A stretch of DNA of 41,842 nucleotides. Source: Acidobacteriota bacterium (GTDB lineage: Bacteria > Acidobacteriota > Terriglobia > Terriglobales > Acidobacteriaceae). The DNA is taken from the NCBI GenBank assembly GCA_021806005.1, contig JAJZDM010000019.1:1-41842 (forward strand). Direction: 5' to 3'. The translations under genes and the position numbers were made by a program. Numbering within the stretch: position 1 is the stretch's first letter; each line of letters begins with the position of its first letter. The notes beneath the pieces are model-generated. The model was not told the DNA's origin, searched no databases, and saw only the letters and a program-made list of their open reading frames with translations. Below are positions 34,879-41,842 of this stretch, in pieces.

Positions 34879-34974
34879 TGAAGTTCGAAGTCCGTTCTGG
34901 CGCACGGGGTCCACTTCGCAGCTGAGCCATGAATGCCGGAAGATCGGCTATGGCTCCGTCTGCGTAAGCAGCCC
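34873..34974 (-). ncRNA. Structured leader element, copy 3 (nearest the CoA-transferase)
   Basis: Stems CUGCUU/AAGUGG, CGCAG/CUGCG and GAGCCAU/AUGGCUC, with terminal hairpin GCCG/CGGC and an additional GGGG/CCCC closing stem. 154 bases from copy 2. Starts 26 bases after the CoA-transferase stop on the minus strand, so it is transcribed either as a long intercistronic region or from its own promoter. Confidence 0.6.
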
Positions 34975-34999
34975 CTCTACGCTGTGTAACAGTCCTTCC

Positions 35000-36520
35000 C
35001 TAGGCCAGCATGCTCCCCGTCTTTACGAAGCGGCTATGCCATGACAGCGACTCGTCGAGAAGGTGTGGAGTATGTTTGCCTGGAGCGAGTTTCTCTGCGC
35101 GGTTGAAGTAGTCGCGCAGCGCCGGACGGAAGTCGGGATGCGAGCAGTTCTCAATGATGAGCCTTGCGCGCTGCTTCGGTGAAAGCCCCCGCAGATCCGC
35201 CAGTCCCTGATCCGTAACCATGACCTGCAGGTCATGTTCGGTGTGATCCACATGAGAAACCATGGGAACGATCGTGGAGATTTTACCCTTTGCCGCAGTG
35301 GACGGAGCCATCATGAAGGTGATGTAGCCATTGCGGGTAAAGTCACCCGAACCGCCAATTCCGTTCTGCATGCTCGAGCCCATGATGTGGGTAGAGTTTA
35401 CGTTGCCGTAAATATCCCCTTCGATCATGGCGTTCATCGTGATCACGCCGAGCCGGCGGATGATCTCGGGGTTGTTCGAGACCTCCTGCTGGCGAATCAC
35501 AATCTGATTACGGTAGCTGCCGATCTTGGGCATGATCTTCTCGATCCCCTCTGGACTCAGGGAGAACGCCGTCGCCGACAGACTGGTCAGCTTGCCCACA
35601 TCCAGCAGGTGCACCATACCATCCTGAATAACCTCCGTGTAGGCGGCCATCCCTTCAAAAGGAGCCTCTTCCAGGCCAAACAGAACCGCGTTGGCGATGT
35701 TGCCCACACCAGACTGCAGGGGGAAGAGATTCGAAGGCATACGACCCTTCTTCACCTCCCACTCCAGGAAGTTGATAATGTGACCGGCGATCTTGCGCGA
35801 GGCCTCATCCGGCTCCTTGAACGGGCTCGCCCGGTCCCCAATATCCGTATTCACAACCGCAATCACCTTCTCCTGCGGAACTTTCAGGTACGGTGTGCCG
35901 ATCCTCTGATTGGACTTCAGCAGTGGAAGAGGAATGCGGTTGGGCGGCAGACCAAGCCCATAGAAGATATCGTGCATGCCCTCCAGCTCCAAAGGCTGTC
36001 CGGCGTTCACCTCCAGAATCACCTTGTCCGCACGCTCCACCCACGTGGTGTTATTGCCCATCGACGAACTGGGCACCACGCGTCCATCCTCCAGGATGGC
36101 TGTCACCTCGATGATGGCCAGATCCATCTTGCCGAAAAATCCATAGTCGACCTGCTGCGCCAGGTGGCTCAGATGGATGTCCATGTAGTTGGCATCGCCG
36201 CCATTGATGCGCTTGCGCAACTCGGCGTCGCCCTGGTACGGGGCGCGCAACTCCACCCCATTCACTCTGCCCAGTGCTCCGTCCAGTTCCGGACCGGTCG
36301 AGGCTCCCGTAAGCACACTGACCCGGAAGCTTTCGCCCCGCTCATGCGCGGCCTCTATCCGTTTGGCCAGTGCCGTGGGAACCGCCTTCGGATAGCCGGA
36401 CCCCGTAAAGCCGCTCATGCCGATCATCGATCCCGGCTGGATCAACGCCGCTGCTTCATCTGCGCTCATCACACGCTGCGCGAAAAACGAGTTCAAAACT
36501 CTGGAGCTCGTAGAGGCCAT
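35000..36520 (-). CDS. Acetyl-CoA hydrolase/transferase family (succinyl-CoA:acetate CoA-transferase-like)
   Basis: 506 residues, the normal length. Class I-like CoA-transferase with the catalytic glutamate in AYTEVIQDGM and a C-terminal glycine-rich block (SSMQNGIGGSGDFTRNGY). N-terminal GMSGFTGSGYPKAVPTAL and SSSMGNNTTW also match. Members move CoA between acetate (or propionate) and succinate, or hydrolyse acetyl-CoA. Next to citrate synthase and fumarase on the map, an AarC-type role is attractive: turning succinyl-CoA into succinate while activating acetate, in place of succinyl-CoA synthetase. The sequence alone does not settle the acceptor. Lies 186 bases downstream of citrate synthase on the same strand, with hairpins in between. 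Confidence 0.9.
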   Translation of the reverse strand: MASTSSRVLNSFFAQRVMSADEAAALIQPGSMIGMSGFTGSGYPKAVPTALAKRIEAAHERGESFRVSVLTGASTGPELDGALGRVNGVELRAPYQGDAELRKRINGGDANYMDIHLSHLAQQVDYGFFGKMDLAIIEVTAILEDGRVVPSSSMGNNTTWVERADKVILEVNAGQPLELEGMHDIFYGLGLPPNRIPLPLLKSNQRIGTPYLKVPQEKVIAVVNTDIGDRASPFKEPDEASRKIAGHIINFLEWEVKKGRMPSNLFPLQSGVGNIANAVLFGLEEAPFEGMAAYTEVIQDGMVHLLDVGKLTSLSATAFSLSPEGIEKIMPKIGSYRNQIVIRQQEVSNNPEIIRRLGVITMNAMIEGDIYGNVNSTHIMGSSMQNGIGGSGDFTRNGYITFMMAPSTAAKGKISTIVPMVSHVDHTEHDLQVMVTDQGLADLRGLSPKQRARLIIENCSHPDFRPALRDYFNRAEKLAPGKHTPHLLDESLSWHSRFVKTGSMLA

Positions 36521-36546
36521 GGAAACCTACACCTTCCTTATTCCTG

Positions 36547-36660
36547 AAATTTTTTGAAAAACGGAACAGCTTCAGGCAGACCAGAAGGCTGTCCAGACCC
36601 TTCCTGTTCCAGCCCGCTCCCGGGAAGAGCTCTCCCGAACCTCTCCTTCCGGGAGCAGAC
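36547..36660 (-). terminator. Hairpins and T-rich stretch between citrate synthase and CoA-transferase
   Basis: On the minus strand a CTCCCGG-type stem (about 36617-36656) is followed by GGAACAG/CTGTTCC (36604-36610 with 36563-36569), then GTTTTTC and a second T run. This could end citrate synthase transcripts or act as a partial stop before the CoA-transferase. The loop is long. Confidence 0.4.
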
Positions 36661-36706
36661 TGAAATACCAGGTTTCGGGGATGCTGACTCCCCGGAAAAC
36701 GCCGGT

Positions 36707-38026
36707 TTACCGGGTTGAGACCAGAGGCTCTTCCGAGTTCGCTCCATAGGTGAAGGACTCTGGCAGCTTCCTCAGCTCATACCCGACATAGACCTGACGC
36801 GGACGAGCGATCTTCTGCTCCGGATCGTTGATCAGCTCCTGCCACTGCGCCAACCAGCCAACCGCGCGTGGGATCGCAAACAAAACCGTGAACATCTTGG
36901 GCTCAAAGCCCATCGCCTCGTAAATAATCCCCGAGTAGTAGTCCACGTTGGGATACAGCTTGCGCGAGACAAAGTAATCGTCCGTCAGGGCGATCCTCTC
37001 CAACTCCATCGCAAGATCGATCTTCTTGTTCCGGCCGGTGATCTCAAAGACCTCGTCGGCAGTCTTCTTGATCATCTTCGCCCGCGGATCGTAGTTCTTG
37101 TACACCCGGTGCCCAAAGCCCATCAGCTTGTGCCGGCCCTCCTTCACGCCCTGGATAAAGGCCGGAATGTTCTCCTTGCTGCCGATCTCATCCAGCATCT
37201 TCAGCACCGCCTCGTTGGCTCCGCCGTGCAGCGGACCCGCCAGACCCGCGGTCGCCGCGGCTGCGCTAAGGAACGGATCTGCCTCTGAGCTGCCCACCGA
37301 GCGCATCGCGTTGGTCGAGCAGTTCTGCTCATGATCGATGTGCAGGATGAACAGCACATCCAGCGCACGTGCCAGCACCGGGTGCTTCAGGTGCTGGAGC
37401 GGGCTGCGATCCCATAGCATGTGCATGAAGTTCTCCGCGTAGCCCAGTTGCGGCTCCGGCGCAATGTAATCCAGTCCCTTGCTATGCCGGTATCCGTAGG
37501 CCGCGATGATCGGAATCTTCCCAACGATCCGGTGGATGCTCTCCATCTGCCTCTCTGGGTTGCGCACATCCTTTGACTCTGGATAAAACGTCGAAAGCGC
37601 CGCCATCGTGCTCACCAGCATGCCCATGGGATGAGCATCGTAACGGAAACCTTCCATGAACTTTTTGATATTCTCAAAAATACCCATGTGAAGACGGAGC
37701 GCCGCAAGCCATTCAGCCTCCTGCTCCGGAGTGGGCAACTCCCCGTAGATCACCAGATAAGCCACCTGCGGAAACGTGCAGTGTTCCGCAAGGTCTGCAA
37801 TATCGTATCCACGGTAACGAAGAATTCCCTTATCACCATCAATGAATGTGATTTTGCTCTGGCAGGACGCGGTGTTCGTAAAGGCCGGGTCATAAGACAT
37901 CATCCCGAAGTCCTCAGCATCCACCTTGATCTTGCGCAAATCCATCGCACGGATCGTTCCATGAGTAATCGGGAACGTGTACTGTTTTTCTGTGCGGTTA
38001 TCTATCACTGTAACGGTGTTATCCAT
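36707..38026 (-). CDS. gltA: Citrate synthase (type II)
   Basis: 439 residues. It condenses oxaloacetate and acetyl-CoA, the entry step of the TCA cycle. The three catalytic residues are visible: His in LHIDHEQNCST, His in GFGHRVYKNYDPRA and Asp in NVDYYSGIIY. Also typical are GGANEAVLKML and the N-terminal beta-rich domain (YDPAFTNTASCQSKITFIDG) of the allosteric, hexameric type II enzymes. GGGA lies 7 bases before the ATG. A perfect TGTGA-N6-TCACA palindrome is centred 58 bases upstream of the start. Confidence 0.97.
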   Translation of the reverse strand: MDNTVTVIDNRTEKQYTFPITHGTIRAMDLRKIKVDAEDFGMMSYDPAFTNTASCQSKITFIDGDKGILRYRGYDIADLAEHCTFPQVAYLVIYGELPTPEQEAEWLAALRLHMGIFENIKKFMEGFRYDAHPMGMLVSTMAALSTFYPESKDVRNPERQMESIHRIVGKIPIIAAYGYRHSKGLDYIAPEPQLGYAENFMHMLWDRSPLQHLKHPVLARALDVLFILHIDHEQNCSTNAMRSVGSSEADPFLSAAAATAGLAGPLHGGANEAVLKMLDEIGSKENIPAFIQGVKEGRHKLMGFGHRVYKNYDPRAKMIKKTADEVFEITGRNKKIDLAMELERIALTDDYFVSRKLYPNVDYYSGIIYEAMGFEPKMFTVLFAIPRAVGWLAQWQELINDPEQKIARPRQVYVGYELRKLPESFTYGANSEEPLVSTR

Positions 38027-38076
38027 AAATGTCCCTTTCGATTGGTGAACTATCTGCTTCCTAAATTACGGTTGGC

Positions 38077-38092
38077 TGTGATGGATGTCACA
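38077..38092. promoter_or_regulatory. Crp-type palindrome 6 upstream of citrate synthase
   Basis: TGTGA-TGGATG-TCACA, a perfect consensus match, 51-66 bases upstream of gltA, close enough to act at its promoter. Confidence 0.65.
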
Positions 38093-38821
38093 GTTGTTGA
38101 AATCTTCCGATCGCTACCTGTAGCTCTCTCTCTGATCCCACAAGGGAGTGGTTCTCGCGGGCAATCTTCAACGATCTTCGTCCCGTCCAGACATATCATT
38201 TACCCGTAATCTGGCCCCGGGAAACGCTCTCTTCCCACGAAGAATCCGTACGCTTCGCATCATCAGGAGAGCACAACATGCACCCCTCGGAAGAGGAACC
38301 CTCGACTCGGTTTCAACCTGCACAGCCCCATGAGAACCGAAGGGGAAATTCTGAATTAGGATGCTAACAAATCCACAGGAATCCATTGGCCGATTACCGG
38401 AATGACACTCGCCCATCCGGTTAGCTATAGTTATATCCGCATCCTCGTGGCGGTCGTGGGTTCTTCTTTGTAGCGTTTTGCCTTTTCCGCTCCACCCCGG
38501 AACTCCACCCCGGAACTCCACCCCCGAACCCTGCTCCCGCACTCCGCTCCAGAGCTCCACGCCAGGATGCCCTCCGGATCTCCGCCAGACACAGGCCTGA
38601 CCCGGTCGGGACGCGGCATCGCCCTCCGTCCGGAAGGAAGTAAGAGATGACCGAGGGATATGGGCTCCCCGCCGGTTTCGCAGGGAACCCCTCCGCTCCG
38701 AGCCGGGGTCTCCCGGATCACTCCTTAGCGTCTGATGCCGGCAGAGAACTATGGCATCGATAAAATACGAGCAATTCTTATCGCCCGACAGGGCGCAGTA
38801 CTGGATGAGGTCCAGAGGTCT
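38093..38821. other. Long divergent gap between gltA and fumC
   Basis: About 730 bases with no convincing gene. Contains the 13-bp tandem repeat at 38490-38528 and GC-rich inverted pieces around 38690-38725 (GGAACCCC, CCGGGGTCTCCCGG). The fumC frame is open from 38735, but its first 29 codons are not fumarase-like. Confidence 0.4.
38490..38528 (+). repeat. Three tandem 13-bp repeats
   Basis: CTCCACCCCGGAA at 38490-38502 and 38503-38515, and with one change at 38516-38528. Degenerate CTCC-rich pieces continue to ~38562. Non-coding. Confidence 0.85.
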
Positions 38822-40246
38822 ATGAACAGCACAAATCAGATAGCAGAAACAGTCAGTCCAGGCGTACGCGTTGAGTCAGACAGCATGGGACAGATCGAGG
38901 TCCCCTCCAACCACTATTGGGGAGCGCAGACCGAACGCAGCCTGCATCACTTCGCCATCGGCGAGGATCGCATGCCGCTGGAACTCATCCGGGCCTTCGG
39001 CATCCTCAAAAAGGCCGCCGCCATGGTAAACAACGACCTGGGAAAGCTGCCCCGAGACAAGATGGACCTGATTGTGCAGGCGGCCGATGAGGTGATCGAT
39101 GGCAAGCTCAACCAGGAGTTCCCTCTCCGCATCTGGCAAACTGGCTCCGGCACCCAGACGAATATGAACGTGAATGAGGTGATCTCGAATCGGGCCATCG
39201 AGATCGCCGGCGGCGAAATGGGCAGCAAAAAACCCGTGCACCCCAACGACCATGTGAATATGTCGCAGTCGTCCAACGATACCTTTCCCACGGCCATGTA
39301 CGTTGCCGCTGCCACTGAGGTCAAACAGAGTCTGATCCCGGCCATACAGCACCTGCATGACTCGATCGCCGCCAAAGCCAAAGAGTTTGAGTCGGTGGTC
39401 AAGATCGGTCGCACCCATCTGCAGGACGCTACGCCCCTCACCCTGGGACAGGAGATCGGCGGCTGGGCCAGCCTGCTGGAGCGGGACATCCAGCGTCTGG
39501 AACTCTCCCTCTCCGGCCTCTATGAGCTGGCGATCGGCGGCACGGCCGTCGGCACCGGGCTCAACACCCACCCGGAGTTCGCTGACCGCGTCGCCGCCCG
39601 GATAGCTGAACTCACCGGCCTGCCCTTCCGCTCCCATCCCAATAAATTCGCTGCGCTCTCCGCGCATGACGAACTGGTCTTCGCCAGCGGCGCCCTCGTC
39701 ACACTCTCCGCATCCATGATGAAGATCGCCAACGACGTCCGCTGGCTCAGCTCCGGTCCGCGCTGTGGCCTGGGCGAACTGACCATTCCAGAGAACGAGC
39801 CCGGCAGTTCCATCATGCCCGGCAAGGTCAACCCCACGCAGAGTGAGGCCATGACCATGGTCGCGGTACAGGTGCATGGCAACAATGCAGCCATAGCCTT
39901 TGGCGGCAGCCAGGGCAACTTTGAGCTGAATGTCTTCAAACCCGTCATGATCCATAACTTCATGCACTCGGTACGCCTGCTCACCGATACCAGCCATATG
40001 TTCGTCGAGTTCTGCATGAACGGGTTGGAGGCCAACCTGCAACGCATCCACCAGTATGTTGAGAACTGCCTGATGCTCGTCACCGCCCTCAACCAGTACA
40101 TCGGCTACGATAAGGCTGCCAAGCTGGCCAAGACCGCTCACCACAAAGGGATCTCCCTGCGCGAGGCCAATCGTGAACTGGGCTATCTCACCGAAGAGGA
40201 GTTTGACGCCTACATGCAGCCGGAGAAGATGACCAGCGCTGGTTGA
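38822..40246 (+). CDS. fumC: Class II fumarate hydratase
   Basis: 474 residues from the ATG at 38822, the usual FumC length; GAGG lies three to four bases before it, and GATGAGG further up. Superfamily signature [16 protein letters not shown] contains the catalytic Ser on the mobile loop. Other blocks are [47 protein letters not shown] and [16 protein letters not shown]. Iron-free, oxygen-stable interconversion of fumarate and malate in the TCA cycle. A perfect 17-bp hairpin follows the stop. Confidence 0.97.
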   Translation: MNSTNQIAETVSPGVRVESDSMGQIEVPSNHYWGAQTERSLHHFAIGEDRMPLELIRAFGILKKAAAMVNNDLGKLPRDKMDLIVQAADEVIDGKLNQEFPLRIWQTGSGTQTNMNVNEVISNRAIEIAGGEMGSKKPVHPNDHVNMSQSSNDTFPTAMYVAAATEVKQSLIPAIQHLHDSIAAKAKEFESVVKIGRTHLQDATPLTLGQEIGGWASLLERDIQRLELSLSGLYELAIGGTAVGTGLNTHPEFADRVAARIAELTGLPFRSHPNKFAALSAHDELVFASGALVTLSASMMKIANDVRWLSSGPRCGLGELTIPENEPGSSIMPGKVNPTQSEAMTMVAVQVHGNNAAIAFGGSQGNFELNVFKPVMIHNFMHSVRLLTDTSHMFVEFCMNGLEANLQRIHQYVENCLMLVTALNQYIGYDKAAKLAKTAHHKGISLREANRELGYLTEEEFDAYMQPEKMTSAG

Positions 40247-40270
40247 CCCCCACTACTGAACCCCCAGCAC

Positions 40271-40314
40271 ACACAGCGGCGGCCGCCTTCCTTTCCTGGC
40301 GGCCGCCGCTGTGT
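40271..40314 (+). terminator. Perfect 17-bp GC hairpin after fumC
   Basis: 40271-40287 is the exact reverse complement of 40298-40314, with a 10-base loop; it lies 24 bases after the fumC stop. The tail is CCCTCCC, not a T run. Confidence 0.75.
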
Positions 40315-40421
40315 CCCTCCCTCCCATCCAGACTCGCCTCCCCTCCGAATATCCATCGCCAACCCCAGGATCTGCCCAGGGCTCACGGCCAACGATCTGC
40401 TATAAACTGATCCAACCCATC

Positions 40422-41702
40422 ATGACGATGCCTGCACCTCTACCAGTGCTCGCTGTGATTGCCCGGCTCGCTCCGGCAAAGACGCGGCTGCTCGCTGCCG
40501 CCCTGCTGCTCTGCGCCGCTCCCTGGGCCAACGCCGGCGCGACCGCATCCGCACCCTCCCAACGGAAGGTCCTGCATACGCCTGCGGGCACCACGGAGGT
40601 CGGCGTCCTCAACGGCACCGCCTACCGCATCGATGTGCCGGCTGTGTGGAACCGTGGACTCGTCGTCTTCTACCACGGCTATGCGCGGCAGCCGGTAACC
40701 TTCCATATCGCCTCGCCGCTAGCCAGCAAACAGGCTCCGTTCTTCCAGCGTCACGAAGCCGTGATTCAGAGCGCCTACTCCAGAACTGGATGGGCGCTTC
40801 AACAGGGTTTCCCGGAGACCGAAGCCCTGCGCCGCTACTTCGTCCGGAGATACGGGCAGCCCAGGGCCAGCTACGCTGTCGGACGCTCCATGGGAGGACA
40901 GCTTGTCGCCATCACCCTGGAGCTCAACCCCAAACCCTACGCTGGCGGCCTGGACCTGTGCGGGTCGGTCGGCCCCAGCTATGTGACCTTCAACCATCGT
41001 TTCGCGATGCGCGCGGCCTTCGACTACTACTTCCCCGATCTTCTCCCGCCTCTGGCGCCGGCCTCCACAGGGTATGAGGATACTCTTGCCGACCGCAGCA
41101 GGCTTCTCAGCGCCCTCCAGGAAAACCCCTCTGGAGCGCTGGCGATGCGCAACCTCACCGGCCTGCACAGCGACGACGACCTGGCTCAGGACGTCGCGTA
41201 CTGGACCTTCGACATCCAGGACCTGGAGCAGCGCGCGGGCGGCAATCCCTTCGACAATCGCAACTTCATCTACGCCGGCGCTCATCCCGCCAACCCCGCA
41301 AAGGACTTCGAACTGAACGTCGGCGTGCGGCGCTACGCCTCGTCTCCGCGCGCCCTCGTGTATCTCGTCCGTCACTACACGCCCAACGGCCGCCTGGGCC
41401 GGCCCATGCTAGCCCTGCATACCATCTATGACCCCATCGTCTCCATGAGCCAACTGGAGCTCTATCAGGACGAGGTACAGGCGGTCGGCGCGGGCCAGTA
41501 CCTCGTGCAGCAGGTCGTCAACCGCCAGGGCCATTGCAACTTCACCGAAGAGGAGGTCGGCGATGCCTTTGACCAGATGGTTCGCTGGGCAGCGGGCGGA
41601 GCTCGTCCTACTCCCGGCGCCGTCAAATCCGGTGCGGTCAAACCCGACGCCGCCATCGAAGAGACCATGCTCCACCGTCCGTTGCACGCGAAACCGCACT
41701 GA
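40422..41702 (+). CDS. Secreted alpha/beta-hydrolase
   Basis: 426 residues from the ATG at 40422; a second ATG follows at 40428. TATAAA at 40400-40405 lies just upstream, so the leader may be very short. Signal peptide TRLLAAALLLCAAPWANA. The fold is alpha/beta hydrolase: LVVFYHGYARQ near the oxyanion strand, nucleophile elbow AVGRSMGGQLVA, an acid probably in LHTIYDPIVSM and a terminal His in VNRQGHCNFTEEE. The region between is rich in aromatic residues (FDYYFPDLLPPL) and could be a lid. Peptidase, esterase or tannase-like activity is possible; no subfamily is recognised. The C-terminal ~35 residues are a flexible Ala/Pro/Lys tail. Confidence 0.85.
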   Translation: MTMPAPLPVLAVIARLAPAKTRLLAAALLLCAAPWANAGATASAPSQRKVLHTPAGTTEVGVLNGTAYRIDVPAVWNRGLVVFYHGYARQPVTFHIASPLASKQAPFFQRHEAVIQSAYSRTGWALQQGFPETEALRRYFVRRYGQPRASYAVGRSMGGQLVAITLELNPKPYAGGLDLCGSVGPSYVTFNHRFAMRAAFDYYFPDLLPPLAPASTGYEDTLADRSRLLSALQENPSGALAMRNLTGLHSDDDLAQDVAYWTFDIQDLEQRAGGNPFDNRNFIYAGAHPANPAKDFELNVGVRRYASSPRALVYLVRHYTPNGRLGRPMLALHTIYDPIVSMSQLELYQDEVQAVGAGQYLVQQVVNRQGHCNFTEEEVGDAFDQMVRWAAGGARPTPGAVKSGAVKPDAAIEETMLHRPLHAKPH

Positions 41703-41746
41703 CGTAGACCCCTCGCTTGCCGCCGCGTGAACCGTATAATAAAGTA

Positions 41747-41842
41747 TGGATCCATTGCGGCCGGAGAAGACTACAGTCTCCAGCGCTCCAAAACCTCTCG
41801 TATCCTCTCCTGCCGGTACGCCCCGGAAGAGCGAATCCGGCG
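41747..41842 (+). CDS. Start of an unidentified gene, cut by the right edge
   Basis: An ATG at 41747 opens a frame of 32 codons to the end of the window (MDPLRPEKTTVSSAP...). TATAAT at 41736-41741 lies only five bases before the ATG, which would put the transcript start at or next to the ATG and make a leaderless mRNA. The visible part is Pro/Ser-rich and gives no family. Confidence 0.4.

Noticed and set aside
34569-34974. CRISPR array or REP-type repeat as explanation of the three porin-leader repeats
   Set aside because: Units are ~105 bases with diverged, compensating stems and ~45-base spacers; CRISPR repeats are short and near-identical. REP elements are shorter, usually found at many loci, and no other copy was noticed in the window.
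35234-36547. 437-codon plus-strand frame opposite the CoA-transferase
   Set aside because: Shadow of a conserved enzyme; composition is His/Arg/Gln-rich and not protein-like.
38876-40144. 422-codon minus-strand frame opposite fumC
   Set aside because: Antisense of a gene with all fumarase signatures.

Overview
The window looks like chromosomal DNA of an acidobacterium of the Terriglobia type (Granulicella/Terriglobus/Edaphobacter-like). This is inferred from GC-rich coding sequence, a carboxypeptidase-regulatory-domain outer-membrane-type protein, Ser/Thr/Gly-rich secreted proteins and long operons of multiheme cytochromes. No IS element, phage gene, tRNA, rRNA or CRISPR array was recognised.

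Left part (1-8.6 kb): the 3' end of a secreted S9 peptidase, a large Ig-like/beta-propeller lipoprotein, then a minus-strand group of a small secreted protein, a VOC-lumazine synthase fusion and nusB, separated from the lipoprotein by a perfect 18-bp hairpin. A carboxypeptidase-regulatory-domain protein and a convergent enoyl-CoA hydratase follow. From 8.96 to 18.64 kb lies an MdtABC/TolC-like efflux operon whose four genes overlap by ATGA at every junction; the first permease carries a roughly 130-residue Ser/Thr/Gly insertion.

Middle (19-29.4 kb): a monoheme cytochrome c next to a frameshifted copB remnant, an outer-membrane barrel, then a six-gene minus-strand respiratory operon: three small monoheme cytochromes, an 11-heme membrane-anchored cytochrome, a cytochrome b and a NapC-like hexaheme protein. 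Upstream are a 42-residue membrane protein, a divergent Crp/Fnr-type regulator and a tandem UspA protein. Six near-perfect TGTGA-N6-TCACA palindromes lie between genes from 26.7 to 38.1 kb, and the regulator has the matching CRP-type recognition helix, so a local respiratory/energy regulon is proposed.

Right part (29.6-41.8 kb): a radical SAM/SPASM protein and protoporphyrinogen oxidase (haem synthesis), a porin, an acetyl-CoA hydrolase/CoA-transferase, citrate synthase, class II fumarase and a secreted alpha/beta hydrolase. Together they suggest coupling of haem supply, TCA flux and electron transport.

The most novel signal is in the gap upstream of the porin (34.57-34.97 kb): three copies, about 150 bp apart, of a structured element. 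Its stems are conserved by compensatory changes, and G-U pairs fit only the porin-sense strand. It is a candidate tandem regulatory RNA.
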